64,000 bases of DNA from Nonomuraea helvata. GTDB taxonomy: Bacteria; Actinomycetota; Actinomycetes; Streptosporangiales; Streptosporangiaceae. The stretch is from contig NZ_BAAAXV010000005.1 of the NCBI RefSeq assembly GCF_039535785.1, forward strand, positions 1 to 64,000, given 5' to 3'. Below the pieces are notes generated by a model that saw only the letters and a list, made by a program, of their open reading frames with translations, was not told the DNA's origin and searched no databases. Each line of letters starts with the position of its first letter. Positions within the stretch are counted from its first letter, which is position 1. Shown here one piece after another: positions 1 to 14,774 of this stretch. The position numbers and the translations under genes are program-made.

Positions 1-593
1 CGACCGGACCTCGGCGCGCTCCCGTCGGCCCCCGGCCGGCAAGTACGCTTCGCGGCCGAGCGCTCCTCGGACCCCCGAGCCGATCACGTGTGAAAGAGAT
101 CTTCGGCAAGGAGAAGAAGATCACCGTCTCTGGCCGGTCGTACGAGATGACGATCACCAGCAAGGACAAGAAGTGCAGTGACGGCGCCCTGGGTGACGCA
201 CTGAAGAAGGCCCTCAAGGCCGGCAAATGCACCCAGCCTCGTACGCGCGAGCTTCCGTGACAAGGCCGGCAAGGTGATCGGCACGATCGGCGTGGCCAAC
301 CTCAAGAGCAGCAAGTCCGCCACCAAGGTGGCCAAGGTCGGCAGCACGAGCAACTACGTGAAGCCACTGGCAGGCAAGGACAGTGTCACCAAACAGCTCG
401 GCTCGGGCGCAGGCGGGGGCCAAGATCTGGACGCACGGTCCACTACGCGATCATGGTCTGGCTTCCAGACAAGGACGGCACGAAGCCGGACAAGAAGGGC
501 TCCAAGCAGCTCTTCTCCGCGATCAACGACATCACCAAGGCGACGGTCTTCAAGGCTCTGGACAACCGCTCACTGACCGGTGTTCCCCAGTAG
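1..593 (+). pseudogene. Frameshifted C-terminal part of a membrane-anchored protein (copy 1)
   Basis: Coding signal runs through this stretch but moves between reading frames about three times. In order one can read FAAERSSDP...ADHV, then KEIFGKEKK...KKALKAGKCTQ (from about 90), then ASFRDKAGKVIGTIGVANL (from about 245), then HYAIMVWLPDKDGTKPDKKG...SLTGVPQ ending at TAG 591-593. The shifts fall near 90, 235 and 430. The pieces join into one globular domain that resembles the C-terminal part of the next pseudogene, so the two are tandem paralogues. The 5' end lies outside the window. Function of the intact family is unknown to me. Indel sequencing error is a possible alternative to real decay. 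Confidence 0.6.
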
Positions 594-698
594 CGAACGG
601 GCTCGTACGCGTTAGGCGGCCAAACGGGATGCCGGATCCCTCTGGGACACGCGCATACCGACCATAACGATCTCGCTGCTCTCGCTAGGCTCCCCCTT

Positions 699-2870
699 AT
701 GCGTGGCCAGGAACCCGGTCCCGAGCCCGATCGCAGGGAAGCCGACGGCTCGTCCGCACCGGCGGACGCCACCGCCGAGCTTCGGGCAGACCGGCGGGCG
801 AGACATGCATCGGCGTTCACGCCTGCCGACGAGGCGGCACACGACTCCGCGAGGATGTGACACGTGATGCCGCCGAACGCCGCCGTACGCGGCCCGCCGA
901 CGGCGGGATGCGTGGCTCCGCCGGTGGCGGCGTGCGTGGCTCCGCCGACGAGGCGGCGTCCGCGTCCGCCCACGACGCGGCGCACGCGTCACCCGGCCGA
1001 TCGACGTCCGGCGAGGGTCGCGGCGCACGCGCCATCCGGCCGATCGACATCCGCCCAAGGACGCGGCGCACGACTCCTCCGGCCGATCCACGTCCGCCCA
1101 GGACGCGGCGCACGCGCCATCCGCCGATCGGCGTCCGCCCCCTCTGGCGGTGCCGCAAGCGCCGGCGAGCGCCCTGCTATCCCCGTCTTCCAGGGCCCGC
1201 CACCGAACCTGCCCGACCCCGACGACCCGCCCGGCACGCAGCCGTGGGAGGTCGCCGGAGACGACGCCGCGGAGTACGACTGGTTCGCCGACGACGACGT
1301 CGAACCCACCCGGCCGGGCGAGCTACGGCCGTACATCCCGCTCTCGGACACGACCCGCCCGGCCGCCCACCCCTTCCGCCGGCCGAACCGGTCGTGCCAG
1401 GCGCGCCGCCCTGGGAGCCCCGCCGGCGTTCACCGCCGCCGCGGCGGGCATGCCCGCGTGCCCGCGCCCATCAGCGACCCGCACGCCATGCCGCCCTGGC
1501 CCGCCGCCACGGGCGAGCTGGTGCGAGCCCGACAACGACGAGCCGAGCACACCCCTTCGACCCGAACGCCACCAACCCGGAGTGGCTTCACCCACCCGGC
1601 CCACTACTTCGACCCGGAAGCAGCGCGCAGGGAAGCGTCCCAACGAGCCGGCGCCCAGGCGGGATCCGACGCACCCGCAGCAGCAACGGGAGGACGCGCA
1701 GCGCCCCGCCGAGGTGGGACGACGCCCCTCCGTCCAAGCAGGCGAGCGCCCCTCCTGCCAAGCAGAGGAGCGTTCCACTGTCGGCCCCCGTCGCCCCCGC
1801 CGGCAGGAGGAGACCCGGCCGCTCGCCCATGAGGGCGCCGCGCAACCACCCCACGACACCAAGCAACCGGCCCACTACTTCGACCCCAAGGCCGCCAGGC
1901 GCGACCACCCGCCGGTTCTCGCTCTCCGACCCCGCCAACGTTCCGGTCCACCCGGCGGAGCCCGGCGACGTACCCGTCTGGCCGCCCACCTCCCGCCGGC
2001 CGAGCCAAGCTGCCCGACCTTCCGTTCCCCAGGGACACCTGGGGCCAGAAGTCCCTCCCCCCGGGCGGCGGCCCCGCGTTCCGAGTGGAGCGTTCAAACA
2101 GCCCCCGTTCCAGACGCCGCCCGCTCCGCCCGGGAAGAGCAGACGCGCCCTGTTCGTCACGTTGGGTGCCCTCGCCCTGGCCGGGGTGGCCACCGGCGGC
2201 TTCTTCGCCTACCAGGCGGTGAGCTCCCCCGCCCCCACCACGACCGCCGCACCGGCCCAGCGCGTCGGGACAGGCGAGCTCCGAGCAGCCGCCGTCAGCG
2301 AGCCATCAGACGCCCAGCCCCGGACGCGCCCCGACGGCACGTCGATCCTCAACTCCGAGCAGACCGACCCGCAGAAGCTGTCGCTGTCCGAGGCGTTCCG
2401 AAGAAGAAGGTGAGCGCCGCGGGCACGACGTTCGCCAGGGTCAAGGCCGACATGGAGACGAGCTGCGACAAGGCCGCCGTGGGCGCCTTCGCCGACGCGC
2501 GCTGCGCGAGCGGAAGTGCGGCCGCGTGCTCAGGGGCCCGCGTACGTCGACAGCAAGCGCCGCTACGCCGTCACCACGCGGCATAGCGGTCCTCCCCGAC
2601 AAGGACGCGGCCGCCGCCGCTCGACAAGCCAAGAACCTGTCACACAACATCTGGTTCCGCCCGCTCCCGGCGCCGCGGGCGTCGGGCAGCGAGCGCTGTG
2701 CACATCGCCGGCGGCTACGCGTCCGGCCTGGTGTGGGGACGCTACACTCGTCTTCAGCTACGCCACGTACGCCGACGCCCACACGCCCGACCCGAAGGAC
2801 AAGACGCTCCCCAAGGTCAGCGGGGCGCTGCGCGACCAGACCTCACTCGTACCTCGGAACGCCGCGTCAC
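699..2870 (+). pseudogene. Multiply frameshifted proline-rich membrane protein (copy 2)
   Basis: An ATG at 699 opens MRGQEPGPEPDRREADGSS, which stops at about 860. Proline/alanine-rich coding signal then continues in shifting frames to about 2100. It is followed by a single membrane span (ALFVTLGALALAGVATGGFF, about 2145-2210) and an outer domain broken again into pieces: SILNSEQTDPQKLSLSEAF, PKKKVSAAGTTFARVKADMET, AYVDSKRRYAVTT, GIAVLPDKDAAAAARQAKNL and FSYATYADAHTPDPKDKT. The layout is a long disordered cytoplasmic arm, one helix and an extracytoplasmic domain. The outer domain is a paralogue of the one just upstream. No frame is open for the full length, so no product is expected. Confidence 0.6.
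974..1140 (+). repeat. Four tandem ~42-bp repeats inside the proline-rich pseudogene
   Basis: Four degenerate copies begin at 974, 1016, 1059 and 1101. Each opens with GACGCGGCGCACG (GTCGCGGCGCACG in copy 2) and carries CCGGCCGATCGACGTCCG or a close variant. Unit lengths are 42, 43, 42 and 40 bp. Units that are not all multiples of three change frame, so slippage here may have helped to break the gene. Confidence 0.7.
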
Positions 2871-2939
2871 GAAGGGGTGACAACTGGGATGGATCCGCAG
2901 CGAAGCGAGGACATCCATCACAGTCCGCCGAGCGGAGCT

Positions 2940-3600
2940 CGGCGATCAGACGCAAGTTCGCACTCGCCGCGTGGCCGAGGGCCCGCGCGGCGAGCTGCGC
3001 CTCCGCCGGGTAGCCGACCTCCTCCAGGCACAGTCCGTGCGCGGGCGCGACGTGCACCACCGGAGTCGCGTACGGCCCGCGTCATGCACCTCGCCCGGCC
3101 ACCCACGGGCCGGCTGCCGTCGCCCGCCGCCAGCAGCGACCCGACCAGCGCCCGCACCATCGAGTGGCAGAACGCGTCCGTGCCACGACGGTCGCCACCA
3201 GCACCATACCCGTCCGGCTCGCGTACCCACTCCAGCCGCTGCAGCTCCCTGATCGTGGTGGCCCCTTCGCGCTTCTTGCAGAACGCCGCGAAGTCGTGCT
3301 CCCCGAGCAGCCGCGCCGCCGCCGCGTTCAGGGCGCCGACGTCCAGGGACCGGTTTGTGCCAGACCACCTCACGCCGCGGGGGCGCAGCGGGTTGACGCC
3401 GCCACTAGCGTCGCTCACCCGGTACGCGTACCGCCGGAAACATCGCCGAGAAACGCGCGTCAAAGCCTCAGGAGCCACGTGAGACGCGGAAAAACACGTA
3501 CATCCGGGGCAAGACCCCACCCAGGACGCCGGACGACGGCGCAGTAGAGCCGCTCATCGACACCCAGCGGCCCGCGGTTGCCGTCGAGCTCGGCCAGCGA
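2940..3600 (-). pseudogene. truA: Decayed partial tRNA pseudouridine synthase A
   Basis: Read leftward, fragments of TruA appear in three frames: APDVRVFPRL (about 3510), RRYAYRVSDASGGVNPL (about 3430-3380), SLDVGALNAAAARLLGEHDF followed by AAFCKKREGATTIREL (about 3350-3240), DAFCHSMVRALVGSLLAAGDG (about 3180-3120), and VHVAPAHGLCLEEVGYPAEA (about 3060-3000). TruA makes pseudouridine at positions 38-40 of tRNA anticodon arms. Roughly the first third, including the catalytic Asp region, is missing, and at least two frameshifts break the rest. A working copy must lie elsewhere if the enzyme is needed. Confidence 0.75.
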
Positions 3601-4247
3601 TGCCGTCCGGCACGTGGATAACCCATGAACGCTACGCCGGGCTGCGGATTTCCGGATTTTCGGTGATTTTCGTGCGCGATCGGGATAGTGCATCGCTGCT
3701 AGGAGCACTGGACCTACGTACGCCAGTGGATGTGGCAAGCATGCTCACTCCAGGAGGGCCTTTCATCGCGTCCGTCCACGCTCATCCGGCAGGCACCATC
3801 ACGGTCGAACGTGGCGGTTACATGGGCGCCCTCCACCCCATCATGGAGAGCCTGTCCACCGGCGCGGCAGCCGCCGGCGTCTCACGGACATTCGAGACCG
3901 ACGTCTACTTCGCCTACGCGGAAAACGGCGAGGTGATCTCCGCCTTCACCATTGACGATCCGGCAACCAGGCGCGGACGCTCGCCCGACACCATCGCGGC
4001 CCACATAGCGGATCTCGGCTTCCCAACTTTCGACGACGACCTTGAAGAAGACGAGAACGAAGACGAAGAAGAGGACATTTACGCCGCGACACCCGGCAAA
4101 CGGCAACTCGCTCTATGCTGCGCGCTGGCCCTGGCCACCCGCCTGACGGGACTTCGGCTGACGGAAGACCTGCTGGCGACGCAGGTACCCCGCTACCCGA
4201 CCTCGTCACTCTATTCCGCAGGCGGAGTCGCTACCCCGGCGATCTGA
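3600..4247 (+). CDS. DUF6461 family protein
   Basis: A 215-residue protein whose N-terminal half (WITHERYAGLRISGFSVIFVRDRD, then a Gly-rich middle with SVHAHPAGTITVERGGYMG) looks like the actinomycete DUF6461 family of unknown function. A very acidic stretch follows the domain (DDDLEEDENEDEEED, about residues 142-156), and an Ala/Leu-rich segment closes the protein. It has no signal peptide and no clear enzyme motif. The ATG at 3600 gives the expected family N-terminus. It is the first intact gene after the decayed left end and lies head to head with the truA remnant. The family call is from memory of the pattern. Confidence 0.6.
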   Translation: MPSGTWITHERYAGLRISGFSVIFVRDRDSASLLGALDLRTPVDVASMLTPGGPFIASVHAHPAGTITVERGGYMGALHPIMESLSTGAAAAGVSRTFETDVYFAYAENGEVISAFTIDDPATRRGRSPDTIAAHIADLGFPTFDDDLEEDENEDEEEDIYAATPGKRQLALCCALALATRLTGLRLTEDLLATQVPRYPTSSLYSAGGVATPAI

Positions 4248-4294
4248 ACGTTGACAGAGCGCGACGTATAGGAAGCGTGAACGCTCAAAGCCGA

Positions 4295-4312
4295 GCCCCC
4301 TCCTTTCGGGGC
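4295..4312. terminator. Weak hairpin between convergent genes
   Basis: GCCCC (4295-4299) pairs with GGGGC (4308-4312) across an 8-nt pyrimidine-rich loop. It sits between the ends of the DUF6461 and acetyltransferase genes, so it could stop transcription both ways. The stem is only 5 bp. Confidence 0.35.
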
Positions 4313-4323
4313 GGTGGCGGGGA

Positions 4324-4860
4324 TCAAGACCTCGTGGTCGGGACCCAGTAGCGACGCTTCTGCTCGGTGATGTCGAGCAGCCGTCCGCCGTTGGCTTCGA
4401 TGACCCGTTGAGAGGCGATATTCGTCTTGTCGCACATGACCAAAGCCTGAGAGATGCCTAAAGATCGGGCGATCGGCAGCGCCGCGGCGAGCATAGCCGT
4501 CGCGTGACCCTGGCGGCGTGCGCTGGGGCGGACGTCATAGCCGATGTGGCCGCCGAACTTCTCCAGTGCCGGGGTGAGCCGGTGACGGATGGCCAATCTT
4601 CCCAGGAATTCCTCGCGGTCGACCCACCATAGGGTGGTCATCGGCACGAATCCGGGGCGTACACCCCATGAGTTCCGCTCGTCGACCACTCGCGCGGTGT
4701 ACGCCTCGAAGGCCGCCGGGTCCACCAGAGCCTGCGGGTCGACATCGTCGATGTACCACGGAACCGGATAGTCAGGGTCAGCACGGAACTCGGCCGCCGC
4801 GGCCAGAAACGACGTCCGCAACGTGCCGATCGGATCGATGAACTCTGGCATGGCGACCAT
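4324..4860 (-). CDS. GNAT family N-acetyltransferase
   Basis: A 178-residue protein. The acetyl-CoA binding core is visible as IGYDVRPSARRQGHATAMLAAAL (motif A, R-R-x-G-H-A, about residues 115-137), followed by IARSLGISQALVMCDKTNIASQRVIEANGG (motif B, with the N-x-A-S-x-R-V-I-E signature). It should acetylate a small molecule or peptide amine; the substrate is unknown. I use the ATG at 4860 (MVAMPEF); a second ATG at 4851 is equally possible. The longer upstream reading to 4989 is unlikely because its residues do not look coding. It stands alone, convergent with the DUF6461 gene. Confidence 0.75.
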   Translation of the reverse strand: MVAMPEFIDPIGTLRTSFLAAAAEFRADPDYPVPWYIDDVDPQALVDPAAFEAYTARVVDERNSWGVRPGFVPMTTLWWVDREEFLGRLAIRHRLTPALEKFGGHIGYDVRPSARRQGHATAMLAAALPIARSLGISQALVMCDKTNIASQRVIEANGGRLLDITEQKRRYWVPTTRS

Positions 4861-5133
4861 GATGCCTGCGAGGGTGGGTGGCACCAAGCCCTTATCGGGC
4901 TCAGCGACGTCGTCGCCACTCTGCCGCCGGCCCGCACCCACTTCGCGGCCCTCCGGGTGCTTCGCATGGGCGCCGGCCGCTCCGCTCACATAAGACGGGA
5001 CGACTCTTCAAGCCCTATGCCTCCGGCGGGAGCGCTCCGGCACCGAGGTGGTCACCTCGCACACCATCGACTCAGGCAAGCCCAGCAGCCCGCCTCCTCC
5101 GCATCAAACCCGGCCCTGACCGCAGGACAACGC

Positions 5134-5217
5134 ATGACCGAGGAACGGCGACCAGCGAACGTACACACGAAGCCGGGCTTGACACTCCGTCCCCGGCCCG
5201 CTGCCGCTACGCGGTGA
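5134..5217 (+). pseudogene. Short remnant of a small DNA-binding-like protein
   Basis: ATG at 5134 opens MTEERRPANVHTKPGLTLRPRP, which then runs into a stop after 27 residues. The 'P-L-T-L-R-P-R-P' segment resembles the N-terminus of small actinomycete proteins that precede an arc/antitoxin-like helix pair, but nothing of that helix pair remains. Low confidence. Confidence 0.25.
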
Positions 5218-5499
5218 GTCGACGGCGTACGAGGTGAGTACCAACCTGCCCGCTCAGCCGGAACACGGTTGAGCGGCTATCACGACGAGGGAAGAGGGAC
5301 CGTGGAAGGCACCGCCCCCTCTTCCGCAGGCCGTTCGGCCAGATGGACGCACGCCGGGCAGGCGCGCGTAGCCGTGGGTAGGAAAGGCAAGCACCAGCCA
5401 AGGGTCGGCAGCGGGCTCACTGCTTCGCCGCACAAGCCGATCTTCTGCTTGGCCCGTACGGCATGCTGTACAGAGTTCCTCTCGTGGTCGGACAGGCCG

Positions 5500-5688
5500 A
5501 GCCGGTAGTCGCATGCTGAGTTGAGCGACGCCATCCGCGTCGATCGTCTGGCAGAGACCGTGGTCTACCTCGTACTGGGATAGACGTCGGCCGTTTCGAG
5601 TTGCCCAGAGACGCCCCACAGAACTACGCCAAATACACCAACCGGGAAAAGCCGCTTGGAGGTCTCCGAGAATTACCGGGGTTGACAT
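5500..5688 (-). pseudogene. Remnant of a small conserved actinomycete protein
   Basis: Reading leftward from ATG 5688, the translation has ILGDLQAAFPGWCIWRSS, GRLWATRNGRRLS and then QTIDADG. This is the usual start of a short family (pattern 'GW-IWRS--GR-WATR') often found next to helix-turn-helix regulators. The frame stays open to 5254, but from about 5500 on the residues no longer look like the family, so a frameshift or replacement is likely. It is divergent from the regulator at 5802. Confidence 0.35.
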
Positions 5689-5736
5689 GGGATCAGCGTG
5701 CTTACCTTTGCGTGACGAACCCACCGCGTTATAGAG

Positions 5737-5749
5737 ACGTCCAGGACGT
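5737..5749. promoter_or_regulatory. Palindrome upstream of the HTH regulator
   Basis: ACGTCC-A-GGACGT is a perfect 6+1+6 inverted repeat, 53 bp before the regulator's GTG. Related ACGTCC half-sites recur at 5769-5774 and 5778-5783. This fits an operator for autoregulation, though no binding data are available. Confidence 0.4.
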
Positions 5750-5801
5750 TATGGCGTTACGCTCAAAAACGTCCCTGACGTCCTCCGTCCCGAGGTGTAC
5801 C

Positions 5802-6578
5802 GTGGCCAACGTCGCCCTACGCAGCGCCATGCTGAACGCCAAGGTCACGAACCAGAACCTGGCCGACCGGTGTGGCGTGGACGTCAAGACGGTGGAACGC
5901 TGGCTGCAGGACGAGGCTCGTGTCCCGCACCTGCGGCACCAGTGGGCCGCCGCAGAGGCACTAGGAGTTGAGACAGCCGTGCTATGGCCAGACGCAATTC
6001 GCAATACGGTGAAAACAGGGCCGGACAAGGAAGTATTGACGGTTTATCCGTATCGCTCCGCGTGCCCGAAATCAATCTGGCGCAACCTCATCAACGCGGC
6101 GCGCAACGAGATTGTGTTCGCCGGTTACACGAACTACTTCCTGTGGCTGGAACACCCGAACCTGGCGAAGGTTCTCAAGCGGAAAGCACAGCAGGGCTGC
6201 AAGATCCGGTTTCTCGTCGGCGACCCGGACAGCGAGGTCACCCACCGCCGCGAGGAGGTGGAGAACGTCCCGCTGACCGTATCCACGCGCATCCGGATCA
6301 CGCTCTCGGAGATCGAGCAGCTACGCGACGTCCCCGGCATCGAGGCCCGGTACGGCGACGAGCACATCGCCATGAGCGTGTTCCGTTTCGACTCGGAGAT
6401 GCTGGTCACGCCTCACCTGGCCAAGCTAGTGGGGCACGACTCGCCGATGCTGCACCTGCGGCGGTACCAGGACGACGGCTTGTTCGACCGATTCGCGTAC
6501 CACGCTTCCGAGCTGTGGAGCAACGGCCGTGACGTATGGCAGCAGCCCCAGCCCACGGGCCAGATGCTGGGTGACTAA
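5802..6578 (+). CDS. XRE-type regulator with DUF5919-like C-terminal domain
   Basis: A 258-residue protein. Residues 1-60 are a helix-turn-helix domain with NLADRCGVDVKTVERWL as the recognition region. Residues about 85-250 form an alpha/beta domain (EIVFAGYTNYFLWLEHPNL, GCKIRFLVGDPDSEVTHRRE, DEHIAMSVFRFDSEMLVTPH) that resembles the phospholipase-D-like DUF5919 domain found behind such HTH modules. I choose the GTG at 5802 because it gives the family start (V-A-N-V-A-L-R-S-A-M) and has an AGGTG just upstream; longer upstream readings are not conserved in look. It probably senses a small ligand or nucleotide, which is inference. Confidence 0.75.
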   Translation: MANVALRSAMLNAKVTNQNLADRCGVDVKTVERWLQDEARVPHLRHQWAAAEALGVETAVLWPDAIRNTVKTGPDKEVLTVYPYRSACPKSIWRNLINAARNEIVFAGYTNYFLWLEHPNLAKVLKRKAQQGCKIRFLVGDPDSEVTHRREEVENVPLTVSTRIRITLSEIEQLRDVPGIEARYGDEHIAMSVFRFDSEMLVTPHLAKLVGHDSPMLHLRRYQDDGLFDRFAYHASELWSNGRDVWQQPQPTGQMLGD

Positions 6579-6861
6579 GTGAGCGACAATCGTCCCGGAC
6601 GGCCCTGGACTCCAGAGGACCACAGAGGACGATAACCCCAGGTGGGGGGCAAGTATCGGCCAAGATCCCACCCCTTCCTGATGTGCCTTAGAGGCCGCGC
6701 AGATAGGCGCGATGGAGTACCCAGGGAGTTGAGCGGGCGCAGGGCTTGGCGATCATGGAGTTGCAGCGCTCTGAGATCATTGAGGAGACCTGTGCCTGCT
6801 CTGCCATCATGGCTGATCGAACCCCTCTTCCCTCGCGACGTCGCCCACCCGCCTGGTATGC

Positions 6862-7377
6862 ATGGCTGCCATGCACAGTTTTCTTCTCGTTGAAGGCTCG
6901 AACACGTCGGGCAGCGTGGTGACGGAGTATGCGGGGGTCCACCGGAGCGTGGCTGCGGCGGAGTCGGCCATCCGGGACTACGTCCGCTCGGGCGGCGGCT
7001 TCGAGCTGACCGCGTCGGCGGGCCAGGAGTTATCCTTGCGGATCTACCAGCAGGGCGCACTTGTGGCGGAGCATGATCTGATCCCGTTGCTCCGCCTGCA
7101 GATCCCCGGCTTCGCGGAAATGGGATTCGACGACGACTACGACCACGTCGGAGGCGAACCGGAGCCGGACAGCGACGCCGACGGCATAGACGATCCGGAA
7201 CTCCTGGCCGACATGCGCGCGGAGGCACTGCTCGACCACCACCGCGAGATCGGGGTGACGGTCGAGTGGCACCGCATACTCCTGCCAGCACTGCGGGAGC
7301 CACTGCTCCCGGAGGGGCAATCCGTCACCATAGATGGGCGAACCTTGAGCTTCGGAGCCAACTGGTTTCAGGGCTGA
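6862..7377 (+). CDS. Hypothetical protein
   Basis: A 171-residue protein I do not recognise. The first 80 residues alternate strands and helices (SFLLVEGSNTSGSVVTEYAGV, ELSLRIYQQGALVAEHDLIPL). A strongly acidic stretch follows (about 95-118, DYDHVGGEPEPDSDADGIDD), and then a C-terminal helix and strands. It has no signal peptide or membrane span. Starts at 6862 and 6871 are both possible and neither has a good ribosome site. It is flanked by a regulator and a transposase tail. It is called real because codon bias is normal and the frame is clean. Confidence 0.5.
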   Translation: MAAMHSFLLVEGSNTSGSVVTEYAGVHRSVAAAESAIRDYVRSGGGFELTASAGQELSLRIYQQGALVAEHDLIPLLRLQIPGFAEMGFDDDYDHVGGEPEPDSDADGIDDPELLADMRAEALLDHHREIGVTVEWHRILLPALREPLLPEGQSVTIDGRTLSFGANWFQG

Positions 7378-7419
7378 CGCGCTTTGCGAGCCTTGGTCTC
7401 GAGTTCACCTACGCCTTGG

Positions 7420-7590
7420 CTAAGAGGTCGCGCGTAGGCGTTTTGGTCGTAGCCGGTGGTTCGTGCGTTCGTCCCAGCGGTGGGTCGTCCATGCCTGTCG
7501 GATCAGGCTGCGCACGGTGATGATCGTGTCGGCGAGGTCGAAGAAGGCGTCGATCACGGTGGCGCGGCGCTGCGGCACCTGCGGAGTGGA
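7420..7590 (-). pseudogene. C-terminal remnant of an IS transposase
   Basis: Leftward translation gives TVIDAFFDLADTIITVRSLI, then RQAWTTHRWDERTNH, and ends at a TAG (7420-7422). This matches my memory of the C-terminal end of a Streptomyces-type DDE transposase ('IDAFFDLADTIITVRSLIR-AWTTHRWD'). Upstream residues do not continue the protein, so only about 55 codons remain. No terminal inverted repeats are visible. It marks an old insertion at the left border of the carboxylase gene. Confidence 0.5.
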
Positions 7591-7647
7591 TCAGGGATTT
7601 CCTTGGACTGGCCGCCGCGTTCGTACGGCACGCGGGCACGCTCGCCA

Positions 7648-13164
<5,517 letters not shown>

Positions 13165-13344
13165 GCGACCGAGCCTTCCTGTTGATCAACCATCTGCGCA
13201 CGGGGCCATGGCGGTCTCCCGGCGGCATTCCACCCTTCCGGGGTCGGGACGGCCACGCGATAGCGGACGTGGCACGTTGCGCGCCCCCGGTGGCGGGAAG
13301 GCCACCCAACAACCGTGGCCGTCCGTTGCTTCAGGGTATGTAGG

Positions 13345-13369
13345 GCAACGCCACCATTCGGAGCGTTGC
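13345..13369. promoter_or_regulatory. Inverted repeat upstream of the carboxylase gene
   Basis: GCAACGC (13345-13351) and GCGTTGC (13363-13369) form perfect 7-bp arms around 11 nt. The site lies about 180 bp before the carboxylase ATG in the 345-bp gap 13165-13509, which holds no gene that I can see. It could be an operator or a terminator for the upstream operon. Confidence 0.3.
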
Positions 13370-13509
13370 GACGAAAGATCGCCCCACAAGGTCGAAAGTT
13401 CGCCGGGGGAAGACCGCGATCGTGGTGATCGCCCCAGCGCGCCGCGCTACCGATGACATTGGCCCATGCGGGTCGGGGAGGGGGCTCGGGCTGTCGATCA
13501 TGGGGTCCG

Positions 13510-14184
13510 TCACCGCCAGGGTACGCGGCGAAGGCCGACCGGAGGTTTCGCTGAGACCGCCGCCGGCCGCGGATGAGGCGTAGGCACAACCCGGCCCACC
13601 AGGTGGCTGCGGATCCTGGCCGGAATGCCGCCGGCGAAGCGCTCCAGGTAGGAATTCAGGTGACCCTCCTCCTCCCACAGAAAGGGCAGGTCGAAGGCGA
13701 GCATCGTACGGATCGCCAGCAGCGGGATCGGCGAGCGCAGCGGGCGGAAATCCGCGTTCCACAATCCCGGTTCCGCGCATGAGGGGTGGAACTGGCCGAT
13801 CATCAGCCCGCCCGCCACATATTCCTTTTTCAACCGCCGCTGCATTGCATCCAACGTGGTCCCGTCGATATCTGGCAGCACCACCACAAAAGTCAGCAAT
13901 TCCCGGTGCTCCGGAGAAACTGCTTCCAACGTGTCCAGGAAAAGACCACGATAAGCCGCGATGGTGTCGTCGGAAACCTCGCCCTCCTCCACCGCGAAAT
14001 GAAACAGGCCGCGGCGCAGCGACGGCGCGCTGAACGGGCAGACCGGCCCCGAGCGGCCCAGCTCGGGGTGGCCCTGGGTGAGGAACTCCTGGCTCCAGTC
14101 CAGGATCTTCCGCAGCTCCGGCAGCCGGGGATGGTCGAGTCCGGCCATCGCCTCGGCGGCCGTCCACACCTGGGGAGAGGTCAT
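13510..14184 (-). CDS. DUF6875-like protein
   Basis: A 224-residue cytosolic protein. It has the pattern I associate with DUF6875: a helical start (FLTQGHPELGRSGPVCPFSAPSL) with a Cys-Pro-Phe motif near residue 53, a strand LLTFVVVLPDIDG, a helix (LDAMQRRLKKEYVAGGLMIGQFH), and RSPIPLLAIRTMLAFDLPFL. Function is unknown; in other actinomycetes such genes also sit in biosynthetic clusters (memory, not checked). The start is fixed by an ATGA overlap with the acetyltransferase stop. It is the last gene of the four-gene coupled operon, so it probably serves the same pathway. Confidence 0.6.
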   Translation of the reverse strand: MTSPQVWTAAEAMAGLDHPRLPELRKILDWSQEFLTQGHPELGRSGPVCPFSAPSLRRGLFHFAVEEGEVSDDTIAAYRGLFLDTLEAVSPEHRELLTFVVVLPDIDGTTLDAMQRRLKKEYVAGGLMIGQFHPSCAEPGLWNADFRPLRSPIPLLAIRTMLAFDLPFLWEEEGHLNSYLERFAGGIPARIRSHLVGRVVPTPHPRPAAVSAKPPVGLRRVPWR

Positions 14185-14774
14185 TGCGGATCCCGCCACA
14201 TCGGCCGCAACCGCGGCCCGCCGGGGATGTGGATCAGGGGTCCGTGCGGCTCGAAGCCGAACCGCCGCGCGACCGCCTCGCCGCCCGCCGAGCTCGCCTC
14301 CAAGTAGGCGGGCGTCCCGTCACGGTCGCACTCCTCCATCAGGTGCCGCATCATCGCGCTGGCCATGCCCGTCCGCTGGCGCTCGGGCGTCACCGCGCCG
14401 AAGCCCAGGTAGAGGTGGGGCGGGCCGGCCGGGTGGTAGAGCTCCTGCAGGTCGACGATCGTCATCAGCGCGTCGGCGTACTCGCCTGCCACGGCCCGCA
14501 GCCGCCGGGCGAACCCCTCGCCCGGGTCGGCGGCGCCTGGTGGGGTCGCCAGAAGCACCCCCTGCCGGTCATCGGTGGTGTAGGCGCCCCGCTGGGCGAG
14601 CGCCAGGTCGTAGAAGGCGCGGAAGAAGTCCGGCAGGATCTGGCGCCGCCGTACGGGATCGGGGAAGGCCCACACAGTCAGCGCGTCATCGGCGAACGCC
14701 TCGGCCAGGAGCGAGACCAGTGGCTCGGTGTCGGCGTCGGTTGCCGGGCGGATGGCCAGGCTCGACAGGGTCAT
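14181..14774 (-). CDS. GNAT family N-acetyltransferase
   Basis: A 197-residue acetyltransferase. Motif A is read at HLYLGFGAVTPERQRTGMAS (Q-R-T-G-M-A; about residues 120-140), followed by GTPAYLEASSAGGEAVARRFGFE (motif B; the usual N before the helix is replaced). It should transfer acetyl from acetyl-CoA to an amine. Its start overlaps the end of the PLP decarboxylase by ATGA, and its stop overlaps the DUF6875 start the same way. A simple reading is that the decarboxylase makes an amine and this enzyme caps it. Confidence 0.75.
   Translation of the reverse strand: MTLSSLAIRPATDADTEPLVSLLAEAFADDALTVWAFPDPVRRRQILPDFFRAFYDLALAQRGAYTTDDRQGVLLATPPGAADPGEGFARRLRAVAGEYADALMTIVDLQELYHPAGPPHLYLGFGAVTPERQRTGMASAMMRHLMEECDRDGTPAYLEASSAGGEAVARRFGFEPHGPLIHIPGGPRLRPMWRDPQ

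Larger units (their letters stand above)
4861..5801. other. Gene-poor stretch with remnants only
   Basis: Apart from the two fragments listed, I see no coding signal that keeps to one frame here. The right end holds the promoter region of the regulator at 5802, including a TTGACA at 5682-5687 without a convincing -10 at normal spacing. Confidence 0.4.

Noticed and set aside
974..1140. CRISPR-like array
   Set aside because: Units are contiguous, with no unique spacers, and lie within a coding remnant.
857..2586. Three long overlapping rightward frames in the proline-rich region
   Set aside because: Coding signal passes from one to another, and each shows family-like residues only over part of its length, so none is an intact gene.
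2900..3520. Intact leftward truA of 200 codons
   Set aside because: Only parts of this frame match TruA; other parts match in other frames, and the N-terminal third is missing.
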